Shown here in pieces: positions 21,250-30,789 of a stretch of DNA of 64,000 nt. The notes beneath the pieces were generated by a model. It saw nothing but the letters and a program-made list of their open reading frames with translations. It was not told the origin of the DNA and did not search any database. Each line of letters opens with the position of its first letter. The first letter of the stretch is position 1. The position numbers and the translations under genes were made by a program. The stretch is from Phytophthora sp. 'mugwort' (Eukaryota; Oomycota; Peronosporomycetes; Peronosporales; Peronosporaceae), in the NCBI GenBank assembly GCA_033558025.1, contig JAUCEF010000008.1, forward strand, positions 248,001-312,000, given 5' to 3'.

Positions 21250-22141
21250 TTACCTTAAAATTGTCGCTTTCTTGGGAGATGAAGGGCGTCCTTTCACGTC
21301 TACCGACATAAGCAACCTTGCTCCTTCTTCATCACTATTATTCACCTCCTCACTCGATTCTTCCTCTGATTCATCGTCTTCTCTTTGGAGCGCAAGTTCC
21401 AGCTTCTCCATTTCGGTCAACGCCGGAGCATTTCTCCACCATTTTGCCATCACAAATGGTAGGGCTTCCTCCAGGAATAAGTACAGGAAATAATTAACTG
21501 GAGGTGTGGATCCAAATGGGTAAAACCATAAACCTCGCCGCATTCCGTCCCGGAGCTGGTGACTGAACCATGCCACGACAATGAAGCACACTCGATAGCG
21601 TCTCTTTCGGGCTTGACACTTCCTCGACCAACGACTGACCAGCAGCGCCACCACGATGATGAAGGTGACAGCGTGGCCGAATGGTCGACCGTTCAAATGC
21701 GTCGCTCCAGCGAGACTCAAGGCCCCAGCAGCGATGAAATGGTCGACGTCCAGCAGCGACGCGGTGAGGCCGTTAAGAAAGCACTTTTTCAGCAATTCTG
21801 GGCTGGAACATGTCGAGTCCGTAGAATCGGAATGTTTCTCCGCTTGGAGCAGGAAAATGGCCCAGCAGCAGAATGCCACACTTCCGTGAGCAACGGAGTC
21901 GACGACGTGGCGGATGAGCTTGTAATCTAGCAGATACACGCTAAAAAGTGAAAAGTTGACGTTACATTTTTTGCTTTGTTTTGGTGGTTTTGAGCTGCAG
22001 AGAGCGAGAAAAAGATGCGACGTACTGCTGGAAGAGGAAGTAGTCGCTGGCGAGACAGATAAGCAGCAGAAGCCCCATGAACATGCGCTGCTGCAACGTC
22101 AAACGACGCTGGCGACAGCGCTCCTTGTGGTCGTGCAGCAT
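21250..22141 (-). CDS. TMEM267-like multi-pass membrane protein, two exons
   Basis: The spliced product is 268 residues: exon 1 22026-22141, exon 2 21250-21940, intron GTACGT...TTTTTAG, frame kept. Exon 1 encodes a basic start and a membrane helix (MFMGLLLLICLASDYFLF). Exon 2 contains the conserved core ASLLDVDHFIAAGALSL, RPFGHA, SHQLRDGMRRGLWFYPFGST and a short aromatic helix, matching in order the human TMEM267 sequence as I recall it (IDVDHF, RRPFLH, SHHIRDGIRHGLW PFG). Histidines and acidic residues in these motifs resemble a metal-dependent membrane hydrolase arrangement, but the family's function is not established. The last 45 residues are acidic (SEEESSEEVNNSDEEGA) and probably cytosolic. 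The family name is fairly secure; the activity is inference. Confidence 0.85.
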
Positions 22142-22316
22142 TGTTTTGCCCGACTAGTCAAAAAACAAAATGACGAAAAACTTGATGTTTGTATAGTGAC
22201 GTCATTTGAAAAACTTATTTTCAAGTGTTAGAAATTCGACTAACTCAGTGTCTCCACTGCAATGCATGCCAGGATTTATTACTGTACTAATAAATGTGAA
22301 AGCTAGAAATGGATAT

Positions 22317-23066
22317 CTACGAGAACTCTTGCTCCTTAGGGACACACTGCGAGTACCAGTCGTTGAAATACTTGCACACAGAGCCAATCGTGCATTCCGT
22401 CAGGCCCACGTAGTCTTCACCGCCACACTGCTCCCATAGCTTGATACCCGTCGGATTATCAAGTGGCTTGCACTGATAGTACCATTCGTTGATAACTTCG
22501 CAGGTATATCCTTCCTCACAGGTCTTCTTAGAGGTCTCATCGTCGACTAGCGAGTCGTCATCCAGCGAGTCGTCTTGGTAGAAGTCAAAGTCGACGCCCT
22601 TGCCTCCGCACTGCTCCCAAGCCGGAATTACAGCGACGTCGTCGGTCTCAGTGACGATATCTTGAACCAAAAGGTCGGCATCATCGGTGAGCACCTTGGA
22701 GCGATGGCTGCGTTTCTTGGTTTGAATCGACGTCTGCGAGCCTTTGGGCAGACACTGCGCGTACCACGGATTGGAGAGCACGCAGACGTAGCCTCGAGCA
22801 CATAGCGAGTTACCAATGTAGCCGATGCCGCCGCATTGTCCGTACTTCGGGATAGCGACTGCCACCGACTCGTCCACAAATAGTCCTTCGTTGGATGCGC
22901 TGTCGTCGAGATCATCAGCAGAACCATCCACCCAGTCGTCAAAGTCGACAGACCCGCTGTCTTCATGTGTGAGCCTGCGGACGTACGAAGCTCTAGCGTT
23001 GTCCATGGCAGTCATGGCTACGACAGCAGCAGCGACGAAAGTGACGACAGTGCTCGTTCTGGTCAT
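22317..23066 (-). CDS. Secreted protein with three CBM1 modules
   Basis: 249 residues. The ATG at 23066 opens a signal peptide (MTRTSTVVTFVAAAVVAMTA); the frame continues upstream but without a signal. An acidic region (about 30-70) follows a basic VRRLTHED segment. Three CBM1-type modules come next: KYGQCGGIGYIGNSLC ... WYAQCL (about 74-107), WEQCGGKGVDFDF ... CEVINEWYYQC (about 150-200, with an inserted acidic loop) and LWEQCGGEDYVGLTEC ... YFNDWYSQC (about 210-243). The aromatic cellulose-contact residues are present in each. It has no enzyme domain and no PAN/Apple domain, so it is not a standard CBEL elicitor protein, though the modules are the same type. A multivalent cellulose binder in the wall or at the host surface is the likely role. 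Confidence 0.88.
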   Translation of the reverse strand: MTRTSTVVTFVAAAVVAMTAMDNARASYVRRLTHEDSGSVDFDDWVDGSADDLDDSASNEGLFVDESVAVAIPKYGQCGGIGYIGNSLCARGYVCVLSNPWYAQCLPKGSQTSIQTKKRSHRSKVLTDDADLLVQDIVTETDDVAVIPAWEQCGGKGVDFDFYQDDSLDDDSLVDDETSKKTCEEGYTCEVINEWYYQCKPLDNPTGIKLWEQCGGEDYVGLTECTIGSVCKYFNDWYSQCVPKEQEFS

Positions 23067-24415
23067 GGTTAAAGGTGAAGGAGGGGATGTTGAGACTGCT
23101 TGGTGTGAAGGAAACTTCAAAGTGATCTCAGCCATATCCACGAAAGATGAGGGAGTGCCGCTACGTCCGTTGAAAACTTGAGATGTTTCCAAACTGCCCG
23201 GAAGCTCACAGCGAAGTGCACAATCGCATTCTGAAATTTGCCAGTATAGTTTCGGTCCCACTAGATAGAAATATGTAGGAGTACACGCGTAACCAACGCA
23301 ACGATGAGACCTCAGCTGATACTAAATGCAATGCTATGCCATGCTGCAACATCAGTTACGGGCAAGGGACTACTCAAAGCACAGTTTGAATGACTAAATA
23401 GAGAATGTAGAGGAGAATTGTTGTGTGGAGTCTCAGGAGCCCACCCCCGAAAGGGAAGCTCGACAGCTTATTGTCGTCATAATGTTCAACATAATCAGAC
23501 GGCACTTCCTAAGAAAAAAGCTAGACTTTCATCATTCTCGCACACACAAACGCCCGCATACATCTCTGCCCTGAAAAAAAAGAAAACTAATATTAGGAGG
23601 TGGATCCCTCATATGGAAAGTTGTCATCACTTGAGTCAGTGTAATTCTAGAGTTATAACAATCATCGGGACCACGAAGCAACATGCAGTATGGATCGATA
23701 GTAATTTGTGCCCCTGAAAAGATTTCGCACAGTGCCAAGCGAAAGAAATCTGCAACTGACGCAGCCAGTCAGGCAGCTCCGTTCTGCCCAACCAGTCGTT
23801 TCGTAAAAAGCGTAATTACTCTGATCGTTTCTTACGAAAGGATCAGATACTCAGAAACAGGCTCAGATATAGAATCAGAAGTATGTCATTGTAGCGGGCC
23901 ATGTTGTTGTTGTTGTGGTATGTAGCGACGAGGTTGTCCGAAGCAGAAGCGCTTAAAAAGTATGCTTTTTGGCGCAACGGAGACTTGTGACGTAATAGCC
24001 ATCTTACCATACCATCGTGGTGTTCCATCGCTCGTCGATTGCTGTAACAGCTCGAAGTTTCTCAGTCCTGTCTACGCTATGGCAGACAAAGCCCTTTTAT
24101 TGAGGTGGAGCATTCACCTCATCGTCGTCGAGAAATCGACAATCGAGCGAGTCGTCGCGGAGGAGCGACCGCGCTTGCATCAATAGCGATTGCAGCAAAG
24201 CTGCCTCTAAAGGTCAGACGGCAACTTGTTGTTTTCCTGCTGGGCGTGTCGCCCGAAGGCAACGAAGGAAGGCAACTGAGCCTATTCTTTTGCCCGGTTA
24301 GGTAATGCTAGTAAAACATGTTTCATCCAATCGGGAGTGTTCTCACTTCTTATTGGTCAAAAGTCTAATTCGCGGCAAAGAGCGAGAAAAACCGAGAGAA
24401 CAGAACAAGAAGACC
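23067..24415. other. Intergenic stretch
   Basis: 1.35 kb between divergently transcribed genes. It contains CCAAT-type motifs near the Rab gene (atccaatcgg at about 24327 and attggtca at about 24351) and a gttgttgttgttg run at about 23903-23918. No coding region recognised. Confidence 0.4.
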
Positions 24416-25168
24416 ATGGCGGACGCGAGCAACAGCAAGGCGCGTGAGGTTAAGGTGGTCCTGCTGGGCGACACAGGCGTGGGCAAGTCCTCGCTGGTGC
24501 TTCGCTTCGTGACCAACAACTTCCGTCCCTACTCGGAGTCCACCATCGGAGCCTCCTTCATGTCCAAGATGATCGTGGTCAACGACACGCCCATCAAGTA
24601 TCAGATTTGGGATACCGCCGGCCAGGAAAAGGTGGCAATTTCAAAAGGTTTCCCTTCTCTCTGCCACACGCAGTCTGATCTGATATTTTTCCTATTATAT
24701 GATGCTTTATACAGTACCACAGCTTGGCACCCATGTACTACCGAGGAGCTGCCGCCGCCATCGTTGTGTACGATATTACTAGAAAGGTGCGTCGGCGGTA
24801 TGGTCTCTCACTTTATATTCTTTGTGCTAACCTTATTCTTTTCCTTGTTGCAGCAATCGCTCACGACGCTTAAAAACTGGGTGAAAGAGCTGAAGCAGCT
24901 GGGTCCGGACAACATAGTGATCGCCATTGCCGGCAACAAGAGCGACCTGGAAGAGAAGCGCGAGGTGCCGGCGTCACAGGCGCGGGCGTATGCAGAGGAG
25001 ATCGGCGCGCTGTTTATCGAGACGAGTGCCAAGGAGGACACAAACGTGTCGGATTTGTTCATCCAGATCAGCCAAGCGCTGCCCACGGCTTCGGCCGAAA
25101 GTAACGCGTTGCCTGAGATCGTTGACCCATATGGAGGTGGCAAGAAGAAGTCTGGAGGCTGCTGTTAA
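24416..25168 (+). CDS. Rab5-type small GTPase, three exons
   Basis: 200 residues after splicing: exon 1 24416-24631, exon 2 24715-24786, exon 3 24854-25168. Introns are GTGGCA...ACAG and GTGCGT...TTGCAG, both in phase 0. Motifs in order: P-loop GDTGVGKSS (19-27), Thr of switch I in [17 protein letters not shown] (65-72), the Rab5-specific [12 protein letters not shown] (73-84), guanine-binding NKSD (124-127), ETSAK (152-156) and a prenylated KKKSGGCC tail. Rab5 GTPases direct early-endosome fusion and endocytic traffic. The N terminus is short and lacks a myristoylation Gly, so this is the prenylated class and not the Ara6 type. It converges with the SmpB gene, with 237 bp between stops. Confidence 0.95.
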   Translation: MADASNSKAREVKVVLLGDTGVGKSSLVLRFVTNNFRPYSESTIGASFMSKMIVVNDTPIKYQIWDTAGQEKVAISKGFPSLCHTQSDLIFFLLYDALYSTTAWHPCTTEELPPPSLCTILLERCVGGMVSHFIFFVLTLFFSLLQQSLTTLKNWVKELKQLGPDNIVIAIAGNKSDLEEKREVPASQARAYAEEIGALFIETSAKEDTNVSDLFIQISQALPTASAESNALPEIVDPYGGGKKKSGGCC

Positions 25169-25405
25169 AAGCGGCAGAGGGAAACAATAAACAGGAAAAA
25201 AGAATACTGGAAGACCTCCCAACGGGATCGGAGGATGAAACTAGCGACTGAGTCTAGCAGAAGAGAATGTGTCGATTGCTAGTTCGATTTGGACGGTAAG
25301 AGAAGAATACTGAACAATGCGTAATTTTTTTTGGATTTTTGCAATCATGTTAGATGTTGTGTGTATATCTTTCATTGTTGACAATTTGTCAGCGTTTTCG
25401 GCATT

Positions 25406-26086
25406 TTACCAGTCGCGAAGTTGACGCTTGATTTCTCGTTCGTCATCGCGTTTGCGATTATCAACTTGTCCGCGCTTGAAGCACGCCGCCATGATCACCT
25501 TGATCCAGCCAGTGTTGCCCACTTCAATGCGCATCGGGATCTAACACAAGCAACATGATAACATTAGTCTTAACCCACAACAGGCAATTTCAATCCTTCA
25601 ACCACTTTTACCAGTTGCGCATTCGGCCGGTTGGCAAACTCTTCTAATTTTATCAGCTCCGAGCGGTTCGCCAGCAGTTTGCGCACGCGGGTGGGATCTG
25701 GTCGCCCAATCAGTCCATGACGCCATACTGTCCACAGAAAAGTATCACTTAGCGCATGGTTTAAATCCAAACTTTTCACCTGATAAAACCCAACCTGGGA
25801 TGTTCAGGTCGTGCAGGAACAGTTCATGTTTATAGAAAGCTCCGAAGGCAGTGGACAGATCCGCGTTCCGGTTTCGCAGCGACTTGACCTCCGACGGCTG
25901 GAGCACAATGCCCAGATTCCACTCCCGCTGCACTTCATAATAACCCCCTGAAGCTTTGCGCACGAACTTTTGGTTGCGGCACAGAAGCTTGATGGGGTAA
26001 TTGCGCAGACCGCGCCAACTGCCGGAAAGCCACGGACTTTTAACGGCAAGAGAGCCAAGATGCGTGCCACGAACGAGCAGCTCCAT
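25406..26086 (-). CDS. smpB: SmpB, tmRNA-binding protein (nuclear gene, probably mitochondrial)
   Basis: 180 residues from three exons: 25795-26086, 25612-25727, 25406-25540. The introns (GTTGGG...GACAG; GTAAAA...TTAG) keep frame, and the joined product follows SmpB order: SGGYYEVQREWNLGIVLQ, SEVKSLRNRNADLSTAF and HELFLHDLNIP (the conserved EVKSLR and E-x-F/W-L-H-x-x-x-I patterns), then DPTRVRKLLANRSELIKLEE (the R-x-RKLLL-x-x-x-EI region) and MRIEVGNTGWIKVIMAACFKRGQ (the KVEIALAKGK region), ending in a basic tail. SmpB with tmRNA frees ribosomes stalled on broken messages. Oomycete mitochondrial genomes encode a tmRNA, so a nuclear SmpB imported into mitochondria is expected. The N terminus is basic with few acidic residues, compatible with import though not a classic presequence. 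Confidence 0.88.
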
Positions 26087-26272
26087 TTCACAACTGCAAT
26101 TTGATGTGTTGTCCGACTATGGGCAGAATTTTAAGCTAGGTACGATCAGATGAAATGTTTAAACAGCATAAACACCGAAGTTTTTATGCGCTTAGCGACT
26201 GAATTTATTTGAGAATATTCATTTTCTGGCAAGTTGCAATGCTAACAAGGTATACAGCCTGGTGAACCACGC

Positions 26273-28651
26273 TCACGCGCCGGGGGCCAGTTGCTTGATA
26301 CGCACCTCGTTACCATCCGTCAAGCTGCTACGTGAGCGCTTGATCGTAAGAAAACTTTTCTCCTTTTTCACCATATCTGTTCTTGCCAAGAACCATTTTA
26401 CTATTTCCACGTAACCCAGATAAGACGCATACACCAAAGCCGACGCTTCAATCGTCTCCCATCGGTTTGATGTGTCATCAGATTTGGCTGGACGTACGAA
26501 TATTGTGAGCGTCTCGTTGATCTCGCCGTCTTCCTCTTCAATACTCTGCGCGAGCTCATGAAACCGGTCGAAATCTCCCTCACTGAAGCGCACGGCGTAG
26601 TGATACGGATATTCTGCCAGGTCCATTTCCGAAATTTCGGAATTCATTTCAGTCGATGTCGAAGATTCTGGTAGCGCGGACGTCGCGGGTAAACTCTTCG
26701 GGATCAATTTCTCTTCTTCTCCTTCAGCTTTAGCAGCTTCAACTGCAGCAAGAACAGCGGCCTTGAAAGAGCTGATCTTTCTGGGTGGGAAGAGAGGGTT
26801 CACGAACTCTTCTTCATCTGAACGAGGCAAGAGTGGTGTCTCAAACGTCGTAGTCTCAGTCCGCTCCAAACGAATCGCATCTCTCAATACAACCGCAAAG
26901 TCGAGGGGGTCAACCGCTGCATCAAGCAATAGAGACTCGACGCCTCCTTTAAACATGAACGTGTTGGTTTTCTCTGCTAAAAAGTCCGTCATGTGATCTG
27001 CACTTAGAGCCGACAGGAGCTCCTCAGGGTTCCACACATCAAACACAGCCCCGAACGAATCCTTGATGACGCCGCCTCCGCACATGATCAACGCGGTCGA
27101 TAGAAGCGAAATGTACCGCTGTCTTTCACGTTGTTTAATTTGACATTTTTCGCGATGGATTAATGCATTCCGCAGTGCATCAAATTGGGTATGAAGTAAC
27201 TCAACATTTCGCTCGGTAGTGGCAACTCTGCCCTCAACTTCTTGCAGTGCGTGCTTGATCCCCTGCACCCACTCGGCATTCTCCATGTTAACTTTTGTCG
27301 CCTTAAGATCCCACTCGATTTGCTCCATTTCAGACAGGAAATTGTGGCGTCTGCACTCTTGCAAACCCAACTTGAAAAAAGTAGCCGCACAGTCGTTCAG
27401 TACGAGTTTTTCACGAATAATTTCATCAAAAGCTTGGATGACGACCACGTGCATTTCCTCTGATGTCAAGGCCTGGAAACCCAGAATGAAAATGATACGG
27501 AGATCGTAGACACTGGTCATGGTTTTAATGAGTTGCTGCAGCCCGACAACTGTCACGTCTTCTGTCTTTAATAACACTGCTGATTCATCTGCAAACGTGC
27601 GTTTCTTCATATGTTGCTGCAACAACCAGCACATTTCGCTGTTATTGCCGGTCTCGACTGCAACATCACATGCAGTTTTCTCCTCGGAACTCAATGCTAA
27701 AGGGTTTAATCCACACTCAGCCAGAAGATACTGAACGAGTGCCAAATTATTCAACGAAGCAGCGTAATGCAGTGATGTCCACCCGTTTGTGAACATGACT
27801 TGCTGTATAAACTCACGTTTCGCCACACTCTCGACCAGGAGTTGCAGCTTGTCCAAATCCTGCGACAACAACGTCTGTTCCAGCCATTTGGTAGTGTAGT
27901 CATCCCGAATTACAGTCAGCGACTCGCTCCAGTCTGCGTCAGTGGCAGTCTCGATACCAGTCTCAATAGCTTTAAACTTTTGTATCTGATCTTCAAATTC
28001 CCACGTACTTAACGTCACGTCCAGAATAGCAGACAATGCGTCCATTTGTCGCAGCAGAATTGCAGCGTCGATACCCGACGTGGTTGCTCTTGGGTCTCCT
28101 GTAAGCGCCTTGCGAAGCTGAACGGTAATTGCCGGCTCGTGTTTGGCACGGATGGCAGACTCTAAATCCGTGTACACAGTCAAAAGTTCGCGAAATCTCT
28201 CGCCGTTTAAACCCCATGGCACGTAATCTTTGGCACATTTTTTGTTCTTGTTGTAAATCACTGGGTCGGCACCAAATCGCAGTAATTCCGATGTGACTTC
28301 GAGTAAATTTCGTTTCACTGCAGATTGAAGCGGTGTTCGGTCGAGAAATCCGATTTCGTTCGCGTTGGCCCCATGACGGGCCAGCAGCAATGCCGCGTCG
28401 ACCTGCTTCTTGTCGATTGCCATGTGGAGAGCCGTCAAGTTGTTGCTGTCGGTCAGTTCCACGTCAGCATTGTGGTCCAGCAGCACTTGGATAATGTCGC
28501 AGCGGTTGCACATGGCGGCTTCGATCAGCGGAGTGTACTGAAACATGCGACGTTCGTTCACGTCGTCGCCCAGTTCTAAACGACGGCGAACTCCCTCGAC
28601 GTCTCCACGCCTCACAAAGTCCGTGACCGTGTCAGGTGAGAAAAATCCCAT
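26273..28651 (-). CDS. Ankyrin-repeat and coiled-coil protein
   Basis: 792 residues, single exon, with a good ATG at 28651. Residues 8-145 hold about four ankyrin repeats (FQYTPLIEAAMCNRCDIIQV, NLTALHMAIDKKQVDAALLL, RTPLQSAVKRNLLEVTSELL). A further pair lies around 285-345 (GWTSLHYAASLNNLALVQYL). A helical region with coiled coil covers about 430-520, containing EMEQIEWDLKATKVNMENAE, followed by a conserved-looking segment with ALIMCGGGVIKDSFGA. Residues 620-690 are acidic and disordered. One more ankyrin-like unit is near the C terminus (ALVYASYLGYVEIVKWFL). No signal or membrane segment. Likely a cytosolic scaffold. It is unrelated in detail to the ankyrin array at 0.2-4.7 kb. Confidence 0.85.
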   Translation of the reverse strand: MGFFSPDTVTDFVRRGDVEGVRRRLELGDDVNERRMFQYTPLIEAAMCNRCDIIQVLLDHNADVELTDSNNLTALHMAIDKKQVDAALLLARHGANANEIGFLDRTPLQSAVKRNLLEVTSELLRFGADPVIYNKNKKCAKDYVPWGLNGERFRELLTVYTDLESAIRAKHEPAITVQLRKALTGDPRATTSGIDAAILLRQMDALSAILDVTLSTWEFEDQIQKFKAIETGIETATDADWSESLTVIRDDYTTKWLEQTLLSQDLDKLQLLVESVAKREFIQQVMFTNGWTSLHYAASLNNLALVQYLLAECGLNPLALSSEEKTACDVAVETGNNSEMCWLLQQHMKKRTFADESAVLLKTEDVTVVGLQQLIKTMTSVYDLRIIFILGFQALTSEEMHVVVIQAFDEIIREKLVLNDCAATFFKLGLQECRRHNFLSEMEQIEWDLKATKVNMENAEWVQGIKHALQEVEGRVATTERNVELLHTQFDALRNALIHREKCQIKQRERQRYISLLSTALIMCGGGVIKDSFGAVFDVWNPEELLSALSADHMTDFLAEKTNTFMFKGGVESLLLDAAVDPLDFAVVLRDAIRLERTETTTFETPLLPRSDEEEFVNPLFPPRKISSFKAAVLAAVEAAKAEGEEEKLIPKSLPATSALPESSTSTEMNSEISEMDLAEYPYHYAVRFSEGDFDRFHELAQSIEEEDGEINETLTIFVRPAKSDDTSNRWETIEASALVYASYLGYVEIVKWFLARTDMVKKEKSFLTIKRSRSSLTDGNEVRIKQLAPGA

Positions 28652-29537
28652 TTGGCAAGTGTTTTTTTTTTTCGCTTTGTCGAACGTTTTGTCAAGTGAG
28701 AGGGAAATTGTGAAATGAAGTTTTTCACCCCGTTATTGCCAGGGCTGAGCGAAGAGGCGCTTCCTGGTGAACCCCAAATGTCGCGAGTCAAATTCTCGCT
28801 AACTTCAGGTCGTTAAGTAACCCCCCATGTACATCCGGGTTTTTATCGGGTGATTGTAGCTAGCTTTCTAACCCAGGTTAACGAAATGAGTGGCTCCTGT
28901 AGCTTTAAGGCTAGCAGATATAGAAGACTACAAGCGAGTAGAAGCTTCAGCTGGATAGATAAGTACAGTATTGCCAGTTTTCAGATCTTGGTCGGTTCAG
29001 ATGACTAAAAACAATTAAGCACTAAAAGATATAAAGTATCTTTAGTACAAACTATCTGAATTTCAACTTCGTACTTTAAGCGAAATCTTTCAAGACCTCC
29101 AAGGAAGGACCTTGTATCAAAGATAGAAACCGCAGGCTGTTTCCGGACACTCTCTGTCTCTTTGTTGACAACCTCATGCCCGTCATACTCAACGTTTTCA
29201 CTTTCTCCTTGGGATTGCTCTCGAAATTTCTCACTCTGCCCATATAGGCACAACATAATGGCTAGAATGAAACCAGCACTTGAAGTTGCATTGTCTCTCG
29301 ATTCGGTTAGATCAGAACCACCTCCTTCACCACGTTTTCCTCCTATTCTCGGGCTCAATAGTTCATTATTTATACGCCAAACTTACACCAAAGCTGAAAA
29401 AAATAACTCGTCCTCGCAGAGTTATCGAGGGCGGTCTCACTCAATCTGGTTCTTGCCTCGAGTCCACAAACGACCGTCTCTCCACTAGCCACAAAAGTAC
29501 TTGCCTAGCGTTGATCACGTTCCACAGTCTCCAGACC
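28652..29537. other. Intergenic stretch between divergent genes
   Basis: 886 bp containing promoters of the ankyrin protein (minus) and the tubby-like protein (plus). A 117-codon minus-strand frame (29005-29358) with one hydrophobic stretch is present but has no support. The tubby frame stays open upstream to 29280 without domain content. Confidence 0.45.
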
Positions 29538-30713
29538 ATGGCCGACTCCATGACTCGTCCAGGTCTGTCCATCGACACAGATCTGCCTCAACAAGAAGCG
29601 AAGCCTAATGTGGCACCTGCGGGCTTCCTTGAACGTGCTTCCAAGCTCTTGTCAGCTCATCTCAACGCGTCAGTCGACAATGATCCCAAGAAAGACGGGA
29701 CCCCAATGTCTGAAGCAACAAGTCCAACATGGGGGAACTCGATCCCCAGAGAACCTTTCCAAGACATGGACATGCTCGAAAATGGTCATGCTCGTGAATA
29801 TCTGGCTGAAGAATGCCTCAGTCCAACTCAATCGAAATCTTGGACATATTCAACCGTGGAACGCACCAACAAGAACCAGTACAAAATGTTCTGGAATAAT
29901 GACCAATTCTTGCTCAGTGCCAAGCAAATCGGCGCCACTTTTTACATTTCGCAATATGAAAATTTTGCCGAATCAAGTGAAGCCGACGACCCCATGGGTC
30001 ATTATTGTGCTGTGCTTCGGAAAGCCACTGATCACAACTTTAAACTCTACAGTTGCGGCTGTGAAGGCTGCGATCAGAGCTTCAGTACGTACACATGCAG
30101 CAACATTAACGAAGACGCTTCAGCTTCAGCTGTGGATGGTGCTGATCGTCAACTTCTCGCCGATATTTCGCACTTTACCAAAGCTGCAGGTGTCGTCGGG
30201 TCCGAAATGCGCTGCTTTTCCGTGATAATCCCTGCCATTATGGACGATAAACGGTCTCGCGTCGTCTGGTGTCCTCGTGTAAGTCGTGCCGTCACCACCT
30301 CAGGTGGGACGCCTCGATCCGGTCCGTGTACACAGCTCATGACGTCTCCATCGCCACGGAACAAACGCCAGCATATTTTCACTTTTGACGCGCCTACGAG
30401 CGACCGCATCAAAATTGCGAGTAAGTTGCCCGTTTGGTGTCCTGAAGTGAATTCCCTCATGCTGAAATTCCATGGCGGTCGCATCCGTGAAGCTTCAGCC
30501 AAGAATTTTATGCTCATGCTCGAAGAAGACGCTGCCGGCAGCCCCGTGAGCGCCGTCCCGGACCCGGCAGGCAACAACCGCGTCGTGATGCAGTTCGGCA
30601 AGTTCTCCAAGTCCAAATTCGCACTTGATTTCCGCTTCCCACTCGCTCCTATTCAAGCATTCGCGATCGGATTGTCCTCCTGTGCTTGGAATGTCAAAGC
30701 TTCAGCTACATAA
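29538..30713 (+). CDS. Tubby-like protein
   Basis: 391 residues from the ATG at 29538 (context agaccATGg); the in-frame extension upstream looks like 5' leader. Residues 1-100 are disordered. The C-terminal 270 residues form a tubby domain: YKMFWNNDQFLLSAKQ, later LPVWCPEVNSLMLKFHGGRI, ASAKNFMLMLEED and the diagnostic end VMQFGKFSKSKFALDFRFPL followed by APIQAFAIGLSSCAWN. Tubby domains bind PI(4,5)P2 and work in membrane-tethered signalling or ciliary and endocytic cargo transport; oomycetes make flagellate zoospores, so a flagellar role is possible. The phosphoinositide pocket was not checked residue by residue. Stop lies 76 bp from the convergent OSCA gene. Confidence 0.9.
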   Translation: MADSMTRPGLSIDTDLPQQEAKPNVAPAGFLERASKLLSAHLNASVDNDPKKDGTPMSEATSPTWGNSIPREPFQDMDMLENGHAREYLAEECLSPTQSKSWTYSTVERTNKNQYKMFWNNDQFLLSAKQIGATFYISQYENFAESSEADDPMGHYCAVLRKATDHNFKLYSCGCEGCDQSFSTYTCSNINEDASASAVDGADRQLLADISHFTKAAGVVGSEMRCFSVIIPAIMDDKRSRVVWCPRVSRAVTTSGGTPRSGPCTQLMTSPSPRNKRQHIFTFDAPTSDRIKIASKLPVWCPEVNSLMLKFHGGRIREASAKNFMLMLEEDAAGSPVSAVPDPAGNNRVVMQFGKFSKSKFALDFRFPLAPIQAFAIGLSSCAWNVKASAT

Positions 30714-30789
30714 CGAAAAAAACACACAAAAAAGTAAGAAAAATAAACGTTTTCCTTGGATTTTATCTCGATCACTTCAGATTTTTCAA

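Noticed and set aside
22317..23066. CBEL (cellulose-binding elicitor lectin) assignment
   Set aside because: CBEL proteins pair CBM1 with PAN/Apple domains; only CBM1 modules are visible here.
29005..29358. 117-codon minus-strand frame with a hydrophobic stretch upstream of the tubby-like gene
   Set aside because: It overlaps the likely promoter and leader of the tubby-like gene, shows no family motif, and codon quality is poor.
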